Assembly (NCBI GenBank): GCA_945861085.1
Contig: OX244046.1
Location: forward strand, 620,001 to 684,000
Direction of reading: 5' to 3'
Source: Clostridioides difficile_D
GTDB lineage: Bacteria; Bacillota; Clostridia; Peptostreptococcales; Peptostreptococcaceae
Length of the DNA: 64,000 bases
This document shows, piece after piece, positions 1-8,956 of the stretch. The translations under genes were made by a program, and so were the position numbers. Numbering within the stretch: the stretch's first letter is position 1; every line of letters starts with the position of its first letter. The notes under the pieces were generated by a model that did not search any database, was not told the DNA's origin, and saw only the letters and a program-made list of their open reading frames with translations.

Positions 1-16
1 TAAAGCTTTTAGCCAT
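1..16 (-). CDS. 5' end of a gene leaving the window leftward
   Basis: Read on the minus strand, an ATG at 16 begins Met-Ala-Lys-Ser-Phe and is preceded by a purine-rich GAGAGGATTG ribosome-binding site. Only five codons are visible, so no function can be given. It would be divergent from the gene starting at 315. Confidence 0.35.
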
Positions 17-194
17 ATTTATCAATCCTCTCTGTTTGCATTATCTATGACTTAAAAAGTGTTTTAAGTCATAAGTATATGATATTATCAATTTATAAAT
101 TTGTCAAGTTATTTACGTTATGAGACTTGTATAGAAGTTTGATTTATATATAAGTTTCAAGCGAGTATGTTATTAAAATAGAAGAATGTAGAAA

Positions 195-232
195 AAACGT
201 TAACTTTAAAAAAATTTTCTAGGTAAACGTTT
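195..232. promoter_or_regulatory. inverted repeat, candidate operator of gapN
   Basis: AAACGTTAAC (195-204) and GTAAACGTTT (223-232) form a nearly perfect inverted repeat with an 18-bp spacer, just upstream of the putative -35 box at 249. The position suits a regulator site; the regulator is unknown. Confidence 0.4.
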
Positions 233-248
233 ATAAAAAAAAGAAATG

Positions 249-275
249 TTTACATAACGAATAAATGGCTATAAT
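249..275 (+). promoter_or_regulatory. probable sigma-A promoter of gapN
   Basis: TTTACA (249-254) and a perfect TATAAT (270-275) lie 15 bp apart, about 40 bp before the start codon. The spacing is slightly short, which may mean activator dependence. Confidence 0.5.
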
Positions 276-314
276 TTAAATACACAAAGTTATATCAGAG
301 AGAGGAATAAAAAT

Positions 315-1775
315 ATGTTTAATGAACTTAGAACAAAAGAAAATGTATATAAAAATTTAATAAATGGAAAATGGGTAGAATCTAATTCAAGAAAACCAAT
401 AGAAATTTACTCACCAATAGATAATTCTCTTGTTGGTAAAGTACAATCTATGACAAAACATGAAGTAGATGAGGCTATAAAAAACACAAAAGAGAGTATA
501 AAGGTATGGGCTGAAATGCCTGTATACAAGAGAGCTAATATATTTCATAAGGCTGCTGATTTACTGTTAGAAAATATGGATGAAATAGCTAATATACTGG
601 TACTTGAAATAGCCAAAGATAAAAAATCTGCAAGGGCAGAGGTTGAGAGAACAGCAGATTTTTTAAGATATACAGCAGATGTAGGAAAAAATATGGAAGG
701 TGAAGCTATTAGTGGCGATAACTTTCCTGGTGGAACAAGAAATAAGATGTCATATGTATCGAGAGTTCCATTAGGTACTGTTTTAGCTATATCTCCTTTT
801 AATTATCCTGTAAATTTATCAATGTCAAAGATTGCACCAGCACTTATTGGTGGAAATGCAGTTGTATTAAAACCTGCTACACAAGGGGCTATTAGTGCAC
901 TTCATGTAGTAGAAATTATGAGAAAAGCTGGGATACCAGATGGAGTACTTAATACTATTACAGGTAGGGGTAGTGAGATAGGGGATTATGTTGTAACACA
1001 TAAAGGAATTAATTTTATTAACTTTACTGGTAGTACTGAAGTTGGTCAGCATATATCTAAAATATCTGGAATGGTGCCATTATTATTGGAACTTGGTGGA
1101 AAAGATGCAGCTATAGTATTAGAAGATGCAGACTTAGATTTTGCAGCTAAAAATATAGTATCTGGAGCATATTCATATTCAGGGCAAAGATGTACAGCAG
1201 TAAAGAGAATTCTAGTACAAGAGAGTGTAGCTGACAAATTAGTGGAAAAAATAAAGCCATTAGTAGAGAAGTTGACAATTGGAAATCCAATGGATGAAGT
1301 AGTTATCACACCTCTTATAGATAATAAAGCAACCGATTTTGTTCAAGGGTTAGTTGATGACGCATTACATAAAGGAGCAAAGTTAATAACAGGTAATGTT
1401 AGAAAAAATAATTTATTCTATCCAACGTTGTTAGATAATGTAAATGTTGATATGAAGATTGCTTGGGAAGAACCATTTGGTCCAGTACTTCCAATTATAA
1501 GAGTTAAAGATATGAATCAAGCAATTGAAATTGCTAACCAATCAGAGTATGGGCTTCAATCATCTGTGTTTACAAATAATATTGATAGGGCGTTTTATAT
1601 AGCTGATAAGCTTGAGGTTGGTACTGTTCAAATAAATAATAAGACTGAAAGAGGTCCAGACCACTTCCCATTTTTAGGTGTAAAGGCATCTGGTATGGGA
1701 ACTCAAGGTGTTAAGTATTCAATTGAGGCTATGACTAGACCTAAGGCAGTAGTGGTAAATGTTAGAGAGTTGTAA
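315..1775 (+). CDS. gapN: NADP-dependent non-phosphorylating glyceraldehyde-3-phosphate dehydrogenase
   Basis: This cytoplasmic aldehyde dehydrogenase is expected to oxidise glyceraldehyde-3-phosphate directly to 3-phosphoglycerate with NADP+, bypassing the ATP-forming step of glycolysis and giving NADPH. The 486 residues match the family length. The general-base Glu is in LELGGKD (E259), the catalytic Cys in SGQRCTAVKR (C293), and the NAD(P)-fold signature FTGSTEVG is present. The PFNYPVNLS segment and the overall sequence fit GapN better than other ALDH members. It begins at an ATG after a GAGAGAGG ribosome-binding site and ends in a strong terminator, so it is monocistronic. An inverted repeat before the promoter suggests regulation. 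Confidence 0.9.
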   Translation: MFNELRTKENVYKNLINGKWVESNSRKPIEIYSPIDNSLVGKVQSMTKHEVDEAIKNTKESIKVWAEMPVYKRANIFHKAADLLLENMDEIANILVLEIAKDKKSARAEVERTADFLRYTADVGKNMEGEAISGDNFPGGTRNKMSYVSRVPLGTVLAISPFNYPVNLSMSKIAPALIGGNAVVLKPATQGAISALHVVEIMRKAGIPDGVLNTITGRGSEIGDYVVTHKGINFINFTGSTEVGQHISKISGMVPLLLELGGKDAAIVLEDADLDFAAKNIVSGAYSYSGQRCTAVKRILVQESVADKLVEKIKPLVEKLTIGNPMDEVVITPLIDNKATDFVQGLVDDALHKGAKLITGNVRKNNLFYPTLLDNVNVDMKIAWEEPFGPVLPIIRVKDMNQAIEIANQSEYGLQSSVFTNNIDRAFYIADKLEVGTVQINNKTERGPDHFPFLGVKASGMGTQGVKYSIEAMTRPKAVVVNVREL

Positions 1776-1825
1776 TAAATAGAGATAAAGAATAGTAGAG
1801 ATAAAGAATAATAGAAATAAAAAAT

Positions 1826-1886
1826 AAAGGAGTTGTCTTAAATTTGATTTTTTGTAATTGAATTTTAAGTTCAACTCCTTTTTGAA
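1826..1886 (+). terminator. terminator of gapN
   Basis: AAAGGAGTTG (1826-1835) pairs with CAACTCCTTT (1872-1881), and T residues follow. The loop is long and AT-rich. Confidence 0.65.
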
Positions 1887-2082
1887 TTTTTATATGCTAT
1901 TTCTTAGTAATTATTTTTTAATAAATATCTTAAACTTTGAGATTGATGAAATTTGAACATGATAAATATCTTAAATTTATAGTCTTGTTTTCTAATGATG
2001 AAGCCTATTTCTACTTAAATAGAGCAATTTCTAAAATGAACATTTTTATCTCGAGTACCATATACAATGAAAAAAATTAACC

Positions 2083-2139
2083 TTGACAAGTGACCGATGG
2101 TCGCTGTATGATAAATAAAAAAGAAACGACCAGTGGTCG
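2083..2139 (+). promoter_or_regulatory. promoter with two TetR-type operators
   Basis: TTGACA (2083-2088) and TATGAT (2107-2112) are 18 bp apart. GACC-N3-GGTC occurs twice, at 2092-2102 inside the promoter spacer and at 2128-2138 just before the ribosome-binding site. Two identical half-site pairs here strongly suggest autorepression by the TetR protein encoded next. Confidence 0.75.
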
Positions 2140-2159
2140 CTAAAAGGAGGTATCGCCCT

Positions 2160-2765
2160 ATGCCAAAAGGAATTGTGCTTACACCCGAACAACAAGCAGA
2201 ACGCCGAGAAAAAATAGTTGCTGTTGCTTTGAGTCTCATGGCTGAAAATGGATTCAAAAAAACATCAATGAGAGAAATTGCAGTTTTAGCCAACATGGGA
2301 AAGTCAAGTCTATACGATTTTTTCAAAACGAAAGACGAGATTGTTGTATACGCAGTTGAGAAAGAAATAGAAAAAACTATCCAACAAGTTCATAGGATTA
2401 TTGATGGTGAACCTTCGCCACAACAGTGCCTTAGAAAAATCATGCTTAATCATCTTAGATTTCCAGAGCAGTATAGAACTGTACTGATGTGGTTAAATAC
2501 AGAATCTGATTATTTAGAAGAAGAGTATCGAAAGAGACTTAAAGATGCTCGTTATGCATATCAAGATATTATAAAATCGGTAATTGATAATGGTGTGACC
2601 ACAGGTATCTTTCGCAAAACGGATACCGCTCTTGTGACACGTTTGTTAATTAACTCCATGTTATCAATCAGCTACACGTCCCGACCATCAGATAGTTCGG
2701 AAAAAATGTTGGATGAAACAATGAATATATTTCTGCACGGGATTATGAATGATGGAGGTGAATGA
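2160..2765 (+). CDS. TetR/AcrR family transcriptional regulator
   Basis: A 201-residue repressor-type protein. The N-terminal helix-turn-helix is recognisable around residues 18-60 (IVAVALSLMAENGF, then TSMREIAVLANMGKSSLYDFF). The remainder is an all-helical ligand domain with no family-specific motif that I recognise. The ATG at 2160 is chosen because AAAGGAGG at 2143-2150 lies 9 nt before it; an in-frame start at 2133 would overlap the second operator. Its stop codon overlaps the region of the next start, so both genes form one operon, presumably self-repressed through the GACC-N3-GGTC sites. Base composition is visibly less AT-rich than the flanks, a sign of transfer. The ligand is unknown; a rifamycin-like drug is only an inference from the neighbour. 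Confidence 0.85.
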   Translation: MPKGIVLTPEQQAERREKIVAVALSLMAENGFKKTSMREIAVLANMGKSSLYDFFKTKDEIVVYAVEKEIEKTIQQVHRIIDGEPSPQQCLRKIMLNHLRFPEQYRTVLMWLNTESDYLEEEYRKRLKDARYAYQDIIKSVIDNGVTTGIFRKTDTALVTRLLINSMLSISYTSRPSDSSEKMLDETMNIFLHGIMNDGGE

Positions 2766-2767
2766 TT

Positions 2768-5335
2768 ATGATTTATTATGTCTTGCCACTGGAACATAAA
2801 CAAGCAACCATTGAAATTGTTGGTGGAAAAGGAATGTCTTTATCAAAACTATTGACAGCAGGCATCCCTGTGCCAGACGGTTTTCATGTTACGACTGCTT
2901 CATACCAGATTTTTGTTGAGACGAACCATATTCAGTCTCGAATTAATAAACTGCTAGATGGTATTGATTCCAATAATACCAGCCAACTTGAAGATGTATC
3001 TAAGAAAATAGGGGTGCTTTTCCATAATGGAGAAATGCCACAGGAAGTGTCGGACGCAATTAAAACGGCTTATGCCGGATTAGGGAACATATCGGTGGCT
3101 GTCCGTTCATCTGCGACTGCTGAAGATTTACCTGATGCTTCTTTTGCAGGTCAGCAGGAAACTTATCTTAACATACAAGGTGAAGATAAAGTTATTGACG
3201 CTGTAAAGAGATGCTGGGCTTCCTTATGGACAGCTCGTGCTATTGCTTATCGTGTGAAGAATAATATAAAGCACGAGATTGTCGCACTTGCTGTTGTAGT
3301 ACAAAAGCTTGCATTTTCCGATTCATCTGGTATTATGTTTACGTTAAACCCAATCAATGGTAGACGTAGCGAAATGATTATTAACGCTGCATGGGGGCTT
3401 GGTGAAGCGGTGGTTTCTAGCTTAGTTACACCCGATACAATCGTAGTGGATAAGGACTCCGAACGAATTATATCGTATGAAGTGGCAAATAAAGAGATTA
3501 TGACGGTTCGTACTTCAGAAGGAACAGAAGAAACCATGGTTCCTGAAAGGTTGAGAAAAAAATATGCTCTTACTCGTAATCAGGTAATGCAACTGATACA
3601 GCTTGGAAAGAAAATTGAGAAGTATTATCAAATGCCTATGGATGTAGAGTGGGCACTGGAAAAAGATAAATTGTACATTGTTCAGGCTCGTCCAATTACT
3701 GTTCTGCCACCGGAATGGGTATTGCCAGAACAGGATGTTGTATACACAAAGGGAAGTTTGGCAGAACACTTACCAAATCCTGTTACACCTTTGTTCGCCA
3801 CGCTTGGTCTTGAAATCGTAAACCGTGCATCGGAGCTTTTATGGATAGATATGTTTGGTAAAAGTGCGAAAAAACTACTGCCAAAAAACGGGGCATACAC
3901 GGTTATTAATGGATATGTTTATCTTTCTGCTAAATCAAAGCCACTTTTGATTGCTATCAAATCCCTTTCCCCACGCTCTTTACGTAGGACACTTATGAAC
4001 AGCGTTGCACGCTGGGAAACGGCACGAAAAGGATATGAGGATGCTATTAAACAATGGGAAGAAAAGCCCCTGCATACGATGAACGCCCATCAAATTATGG
4101 AGGGTATTCAGACAATATTTTATGCCGCATGTATTTATTTCACAAGGATTCAGCTTACGTTGCCTGCTGCTTCTATCAGTGAAACATTATTTACAAAATT
4201 ATTTCAAGGAGCAGTTCGCCGTGCTGGTATAACGGATACTTCCGTTTTCCTGCTTGGGTTTGATACGATTGCTCTGCAATCGGAAAAGGAGTTGTGGGGT
4301 CTTTCAGAATGGGTAAAGCAAAATAACAGCATCAACCTTTATCTGCAAAACAGTCCTGCAATAAAGATAGCAGAAGATTTCATGTCTTCAGTTGTGCCTG
4401 TTGGAGTTTCACAGGAAGTATGGATAGAATGGAAAAATCGAATCAATAAGTACTTTAAAGAGTTTGGTCGTACCGCTTATGAATTTGATTTTGCGTATTC
4501 CACACCACAGGAGACACTTACACCAACTTTTGAATCCGTAAAAACATTTGTGGAAGGAAAAGGGGAAAGTCCTTTTTTACGCCATACCACGTTTGAAAAG
4601 CGTAGAAAACATGCAGAAGAAGAGATTTTACAACACATAGGTGGATTGCGTAAAAAACTATTTTTTAAGTTACTCCATTGGGCGCAGGAAACCTCTCCTA
4701 TGCGTGAAAATGCTATTTATTTGATGGGAATGGGGCATCCTCTGATTCGCTGTATGTTTCAGGAAATCTCAGAACGATTCATACGAGGAGGAGCTATTTC
4801 ACATTTAGATGATATTTATTGGCTCACAAAATCGGAATTGGAGGCACTTATAGAGCAGTTGGATAAAAATAAGTCTCTATCTGATATGAACGGGTTAATA
4901 CCTGTTCGAAAAGCTGAACTTAAAAAATACATGGGTTATGTGTCACCATCCAAGTTGCCAGAGAAAAACAAAAAAACTATATCACAAGCACTACAGAAGC
5001 AGAAAGATGGGAAAATTGTGTTGACGGGCATTGGTACCAGTACTGGTGTTGTGACGGCTCCAGCTTGTGTACTGAATAGTCCAGCAGATTTTGAAAGCTT
5101 TCAACCTGGAAGTGTTTTGGTTGCAGTTACCACAACTCCAGCATGGACACCATTATTTTCATCTGCAAGTGCGATTGTAACGGACATTGGTGGTCCTCTT
5201 AGCCATTCAAGCATTGTCGCACGTGAATATGGCATCCCAGCCGTTATGGCTACACACATTGCCACACGAACTATTAAGAGCGGGCAAATGATAACGGTGG
5301 ACGGGTTGGCAGGTACGGTGACGTTTGATGAGTAA
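2768..5335 (+). CDS. rifampicin phosphotransferase-like / PEP-utilising enzyme
   Basis: About 855 residues with the architecture of rifampicin phosphotransferase (Rph) and PEP synthase: an N-terminal ATP-grasp region (about 1-315; GGKGMSL, VAVRSSATAEDLP, SGIMFTLNP), a long middle region, and a C-terminal phosphohistidine swivel domain with the catalytic His in GGPLSHSSIVAREYGIPAVM (His813 from this start). Family members transfer phosphate from ATP through that His to rifamycins (Rph), pyruvate (PpsA) or other acceptors. The length and the absence of the PEP synthase C-terminal barrel fit Rph better, but the acceptor cannot be told from sequence. The ATG at 2768 is preferred to 2762 because GGAGG at 2754-2758 is only 3 nt from the latter. 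It is in an operon with the TetR gene. Confidence 0.75.
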   Translation: MIYYVLPLEHKQATIEIVGGKGMSLSKLLTAGIPVPDGFHVTTASYQIFVETNHIQSRINKLLDGIDSNNTSQLEDVSKKIGVLFHNGEMPQEVSDAIKTAYAGLGNISVAVRSSATAEDLPDASFAGQQETYLNIQGEDKVIDAVKRCWASLWTARAIAYRVKNNIKHEIVALAVVVQKLAFSDSSGIMFTLNPINGRRSEMIINAAWGLGEAVVSSLVTPDTIVVDKDSERIISYEVANKEIMTVRTSEGTEETMVPERLRKKYALTRNQVMQLIQLGKKIEKYYQMPMDVEWALEKDKLYIVQARPITVLPPEWVLPEQDVVYTKGSLAEHLPNPVTPLFATLGLEIVNRASELLWIDMFGKSAKKLLPKNGAYTVINGYVYLSAKSKPLLIAIKSLSPRSLRRTLMNSVARWETARKGYEDAIKQWEEKPLHTMNAHQIMEGIQTIFYAACIYFTRIQLTLPAASISETLFTKLFQGAVRRAGITDTSVFLLGFDTIALQSEKELWGLSEWVKQNNSINLYLQNSPAIKIAEDFMSSVVPVGVSQEVWIEWKNRINKYFKEFGRTAYEFDFAYSTPQETLTPTFESVKTFVEGKGESPFLRHTTFEKRRKHAEEEILQHIGGLRKKLFFKLLHWAQETSPMRENAIYLMGMGHPLIRCMFQEISERFIRGGAISHLDDIYWLTKSELEALIEQLDKNKSLSDMNGLIPVRKAELKKYMGYVSPSKLPEKNKKTISQALQKQKDGKIVLTGIGTSTGVVTAPACVLNSPADFESFQPGSVLVAVTTTPAWTPLFSSASAIVTDIGGPLSHSSIVAREYGIPAVMATHIATRTIKSGQMITVDGLAGTVTFDE

Positions 5336-5426
5336 AAAGCCTATTTTCGCTTTGAAGCTTTCAACCTTTGTGATTGCGTTAGCGGAAGTAGTAATACTTA
5401 AAGTTTTTAGATTTCATAATACTACT

Positions 5427-5478
5427 AATACCCACCGAACAGCAGTAAGAGAAACCATAGCTTGGTGGGTATTTTCTT
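5427..5478 (+). terminator. terminator after the TetR/Rph-like operon
   Basis: AATACCCACC (5427-5436) is perfectly complementary to GGTGGGTATT (5464-5473), followed by TT and pyrimidines. Confidence 0.8.
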
Positions 5479-5494
5479 ATGCAAAAAATGAGAA

Positions 5495-5539
5495 TGTCTC
5501 AAAATAAAAATTTGATTAGAAAAAATCAATTTTGAGACA
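5495..5539. repeat. TGTCTCAAAAT inverted repeat
   Basis: TGTCTCAAAAT (5495-5505) and ATTTTGAGACA (5529-5539) form a perfect inverted repeat. The same 11-mer arms recur at 34000/34099, so this is a dispersed small element and not only a local terminator. Confidence 0.6.
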
Positions 5540-5593
5540 ATTCCTTTATTTGTTGATACAATAATATCACTTATAATAAGCAATTTTATATTG

Positions 5594-7678
5594 TTAATTG
5601 GAGGAGTTTTGAAACATAAGTTTTTCAAAATCTTTTATTGGTAAAGGTCTAGAGAACACGTATCCTTGTAACATGTCACAGTTTATTTCTTGCAAGAAAT
5701 CTTTTTGAAAACTGGTCTCTATTCCCTCAGCTACAGTGGTCATTTTTAACTTTTTAGCTAGTTCGATTATAGATACAATTATATCTCTTTCACGTTGAGA
5801 ATCTAAGTGTTCTGATTGAAAAAATGCTCTATCTAATTTTAATGTGTCGACATAAATATCCTTAAGCATATTGATTGAAGAATAGCCACTTCCAAAATCA
5901 TCAATAGAGCATTTAAAGCCATTTTTATGGATTTCATTTATTATTTCACTAAATACTTCGACATCTTCAAATACAGTTGTTTCTGTAATCTCAATTTCTA
6001 TAAGGTGAGAAGGAATATAATATTTTTTAGCTATTTCCTTATATGCGTTGATGAAATTCTTGGATGAAAAATGACAACGAGACATATTTACTGAAATATT
6101 TATAGTATTTAATCCATCATCAATCCATTTTCTTAAAGTCTTGCAAACTTCTTCAAAAACATATAAATCTAACTGTACAATAAATCCATTTTTCTCAAAT
6201 AATGGAATGAATTCGTTAGGAGGAATTATTCCTTCGACAGGATGAATCCATCTCACTAAAGCTTCTGCTCCACATATGACTTGGCTGGATAATTCTAACT
6301 TTGGTTGCAAATAAACTTGAAACTCTCTCTTTTCAAGTGCTTCATACATTCTATTTTCTATACTTTGCTCTAAGATAAGTTTTTCCTTATCTACTTTACT
6401 GTAAAAATTGCAAATACATAGATCATGATTTTCTATGTTTTTAATTGATTTACAAGCTACATTTGCACTATCTTGGATGTTTGTTATATCTAAAGAAGTG
6501 TCATAAATTACATATGCACCAGCAATAAAATAAAGCATGTATTTATAATTAGCATCATCATTGAATCTATTAATATATGCAACTATTGAGTTTAGTCTAG
6601 AAGTTATATCTTCTCGTCTATCTTTTAAAAGAAGAATGAAATTATCAGCAAAGATTCTGGTAACAAATTCACCTTCATGTAAGTGTTCACTTATACAATT
6701 GTAGATATATTTTAAAAGTTTATCTCCAGAGATATTTCCTGCTAAATCATTTATTACTTTAAATTTTTGCATGTTGAGCCATATAAGGGTGTATGTACCA
6801 GATGGTGATTGACTAATAACTTCTTTTGCTATCATGTTAAACTTTGTACGATTCATACCACCAGTAACTGAATCAATAAAAGCCAATTTCTCTAATTCCT
6901 TATTATTTTTTTCAATAATCTCGTTTTGTTTTACTAATTTCGTGACATCTGAATATATTAAAAGGTATATAGGCTTATCATCTTCCCAATCTATACATTC
7001 AGCTACAACTTGCATGTGAATAATATCTCCATTGATAGTTTGTGGAGAGATAGAAAAACAAATGTATCTTCCATCTTTAAAATCACTATGATGCTTATAC
7101 ACAGTACTAAGATAATTTCCTAAATTCATATCTTCTAGTAAAAAATCTACCTTATCTTTAAAAATGTCAAAGTATTTCTTGTTAGCATCAATAAGTTGGA
7201 ATCCAAAGTCAGTAACCTTAAACTTAGCAATAAGCCCTGGGAAATTATTGTATGTTACAGTTTGTTCTATTTTAATCATCATTTGTTCTGTAATATCAAC
7301 CATAACAGAATATGAAATAGGGTATCCATCAACTATTTCTCCTGTTAAAAATCCAAATAACTTTATCCAAAGTTTTTTCCCGTTGCGATGTTTCATACGA
7401 CAAACACAATCATATTTTTTTGCTCCAGTAGAAAATGTTTTTACTACAATATCTACAAGTTCATTCCAATCTTCTGGATTATCCTTGTAAAAAAGGTCAC
7501 ATTGATTATGAAATAGAGTTTCGTATTCTTCTTTTGTATAACCAAACATTTCATAATATCGGTCATTAGCCCAAACAACAGTAAAGTGTTCATCTAGTAG
7601 GTGTTTACTAACGCTTACATCTAGTGCATTCATTAATAAACTGTATTCAATATTTGCAAAATCTGTACTTTTTGACAT
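5594..7678 (-). CDS. PAS-PAS-GGDEF(degenerate)-EAL c-di-GMP phosphodiesterase
   Basis: A soluble 694-residue signalling protein. Two PAS-like sensor domains (about 20-125 and 140-250) precede a GGDEF fold whose signature is FADNF instead of GGDEF, so cyclase activity is unlikely. A C-terminal EAL domain (about 435-690) keeps the expected residues: EALVRW, NMSRCHF, EIEITET, IDDFGSGYSS, KLDRAFF, VAEGIET, QGYVFSRPL. It should therefore hydrolyse c-di-GMP to pGpG, with the dead GGDEF perhaps binding GTP as a regulator. The start is supported by GGGAG 9 nt upstream. It lies just downstream of two diguanylate cyclase genes on the same strand, which suggests opposing control of one local pool. Confidence 0.88.
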   Translation of the reverse strand: MSKSTDFANIEYSLLMNALDVSVSKHLLDEHFTVVWANDRYYEMFGYTKEEYETLFHNQCDLFYKDNPEDWNELVDIVVKTFSTGAKKYDCVCRMKHRNGKKLWIKLFGFLTGEIVDGYPISYSVMVDITEQMMIKIEQTVTYNNFPGLIAKFKVTDFGFQLIDANKKYFDIFKDKVDFLLEDMNLGNYLSTVYKHHSDFKDGRYICFSISPQTINGDIIHMQVVAECIDWEDDKPIYLLIYSDVTKLVKQNEIIEKNNKELEKLAFIDSVTGGMNRTKFNMIAKEVISQSPSGTYTLIWLNMQKFKVINDLAGNISGDKLLKYIYNCISEHLHEGEFVTRIFADNFILLLKDRREDITSRLNSIVAYINRFNDDANYKYMLYFIAGAYVIYDTSLDITNIQDSANVACKSIKNIENHDLCICNFYSKVDKEKLILEQSIENRMYEALEKREFQVYLQPKLELSSQVICGAEALVRWIHPVEGIIPPNEFIPLFEKNGFIVQLDLYVFEEVCKTLRKWIDDGLNTINISVNMSRCHFSSKNFINAYKEIAKKYYIPSHLIEIEITETTVFEDVEVFSEIINEIHKNGFKCSIDDFGSGYSSINMLKDIYVDTLKLDRAFFQSEHLDSQRERDIIVSIIELAKKLKMTTVAEGIETSFQKDFLQEINCDMLQGYVFSRPLPIKDFEKLMFQNSSN

Positions 7679-7725
7679 TCTTAGGACTCCCTTATAACAT
7701 ATATTTTATAGAATATCTAAATTAC

Positions 7726-8955
7726 CTAGTTTAAAGTAGATTTATTTTTAAGCTTATTTTCATACATCAAAGAATCTGCCTCTGATATTAAAGTTTCAAT
7801 ATCAGATATTCCATCCCACTCAACTAACCCATAGCTTATGGAAAGAGCATAAGGATACTCGTAAGTATTACTTAATTTTGATAATTCATAATTGATATTA
7901 ATCATTGTTTTTTCTGCTTCTATACAACTTGTATTCTGTAAAAGGAATACAAATTCATCTCCACCATACCTAAATAGTAAAGAATTTTCTATATTTATAA
8001 GTTTTTTTACTATTTGTGCAGTAGTGGATATGTATTTATCACCAAATTGATGTCCAAATTTATCATTTACAAGTTTTAAGCTGTTTAAATCAGCAAAACA
8101 CAGAGTAAATTTATACTGATTTGATGTCCATTCTGATAATTTTTGGTTTACAAAAGGTCTATTGTAGAAGCCTGTCAGTAAATCTGTATATACAATATCA
8201 TTCAATTTATTAATTTCATATTCTGTTTTTAAGGTTTCTACATATTCTATTTGGTTTTCAATATCGTAACTTTTTATTTGAGTAATTCTAAAGCTATATC
8301 TTTCTGCAATATAGTTACCTACCAAAACTATTATGGCAGACTTGATTCCATATAATTTTGAAATCAAGACATTTCCAACAGTATAATATATTGATAGACT
8401 CAAACATAGATACAAGTACATTACAAACATAAGGCTCAATAAAAAAATCAGATTTTTTTTGTCTTCTAAAACTGTTTCAAAGCTAATCTGATTATTTTTA
8501 TGATTTTTATAACAGAAATATAGCCCTGTAACTATAAAACTAAATGATATAGGAAATATTCTGTAAATATTTGTAATAGAATTACTATCAAATAAATATG
8601 CTGGAATGTCTAATACTATTGACATTAAAGACCTAAAAAATATGTTTATTGCTAAACCAATAATAGAGCAGTTTAGTGAATAAAAAAGGTTTTTTATGAT
8701 GGGGAGTTTGTAAGTTATTTTAATTTGTATGAATAAAACCAACATAAAAATTGTCCAATTTGTAATTAGATGTAATCTTAAATAAGTACAAATAATAAAG
8801 ATTAAATAATTAAATAGAGAATATATAACGTATACTTTATATTTATTTTTAGATTTGCTAATCACAATGTCTAGATATTTAAAAAAATTATAATGATAAA
8901 GATAATAAGATGAAAAACATAGTAAAATTATAAGTAAGCTTATATACATATCCAT
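7726..8955 (-). CDS. membrane diguanylate cyclase (GGDEF)
   Basis: A 409-residue protein with an N-terminal membrane sensor of about six hydrophobic segments (residues 1-200), a short coiled linker and a C-terminal GGDEF domain with intact RYGGDEFVFLL. It should condense two GTP to c-di-GMP at the inner face of the membrane. No RxxD inhibitory site precedes the motif (the equivalent position reads IENS), so product inhibition is probably absent, unlike its upstream neighbour. A longer frame begins at 9015, but the ATG at 8955 is preferred: AGAAGGA lies upstream and this start follows the previous stop by one base, as expected in a tight operon. Confidence 0.85.
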   Translation of the reverse strand: MDMYISLLIILLCFSSYYLYHYNFFKYLDIVISKSKNKYKVYVIYSLFNYLIFIICTYLRLHLITNWTIFMLVLFIQIKITYKLPIIKNLFYSLNCSIIGLAINIFFRSLMSIVLDIPAYLFDSNSITNIYRIFPISFSFIVTGLYFCYKNHKNNQISFETVLEDKKNLIFLLSLMFVMYLYLCLSLSIYYTVGNVLISKLYGIKSAIIVLVGNYIAERYSFRITQIKSYDIENQIEYVETLKTEYEINKLNDIVYTDLLTGFYNRPFVNQKLSEWTSNQYKFTLCFADLNSLKLVNDKFGHQFGDKYISTTAQIVKKLINIENSLLFRYGGDEFVFLLQNTSCIEAEKTMININYELSKLSNTYEYPYALSISYGLVEWDGISDIETLISEADSLMYENKLKNKSTLN

Positions 8956-8956
8956 T

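Noticed and set aside
5325..5507. 60-codon ORF after the Rph-like gene
   Set aside because: It runs through the terminator hairpin, overlaps the previous gene end and has no ribosome-binding site.
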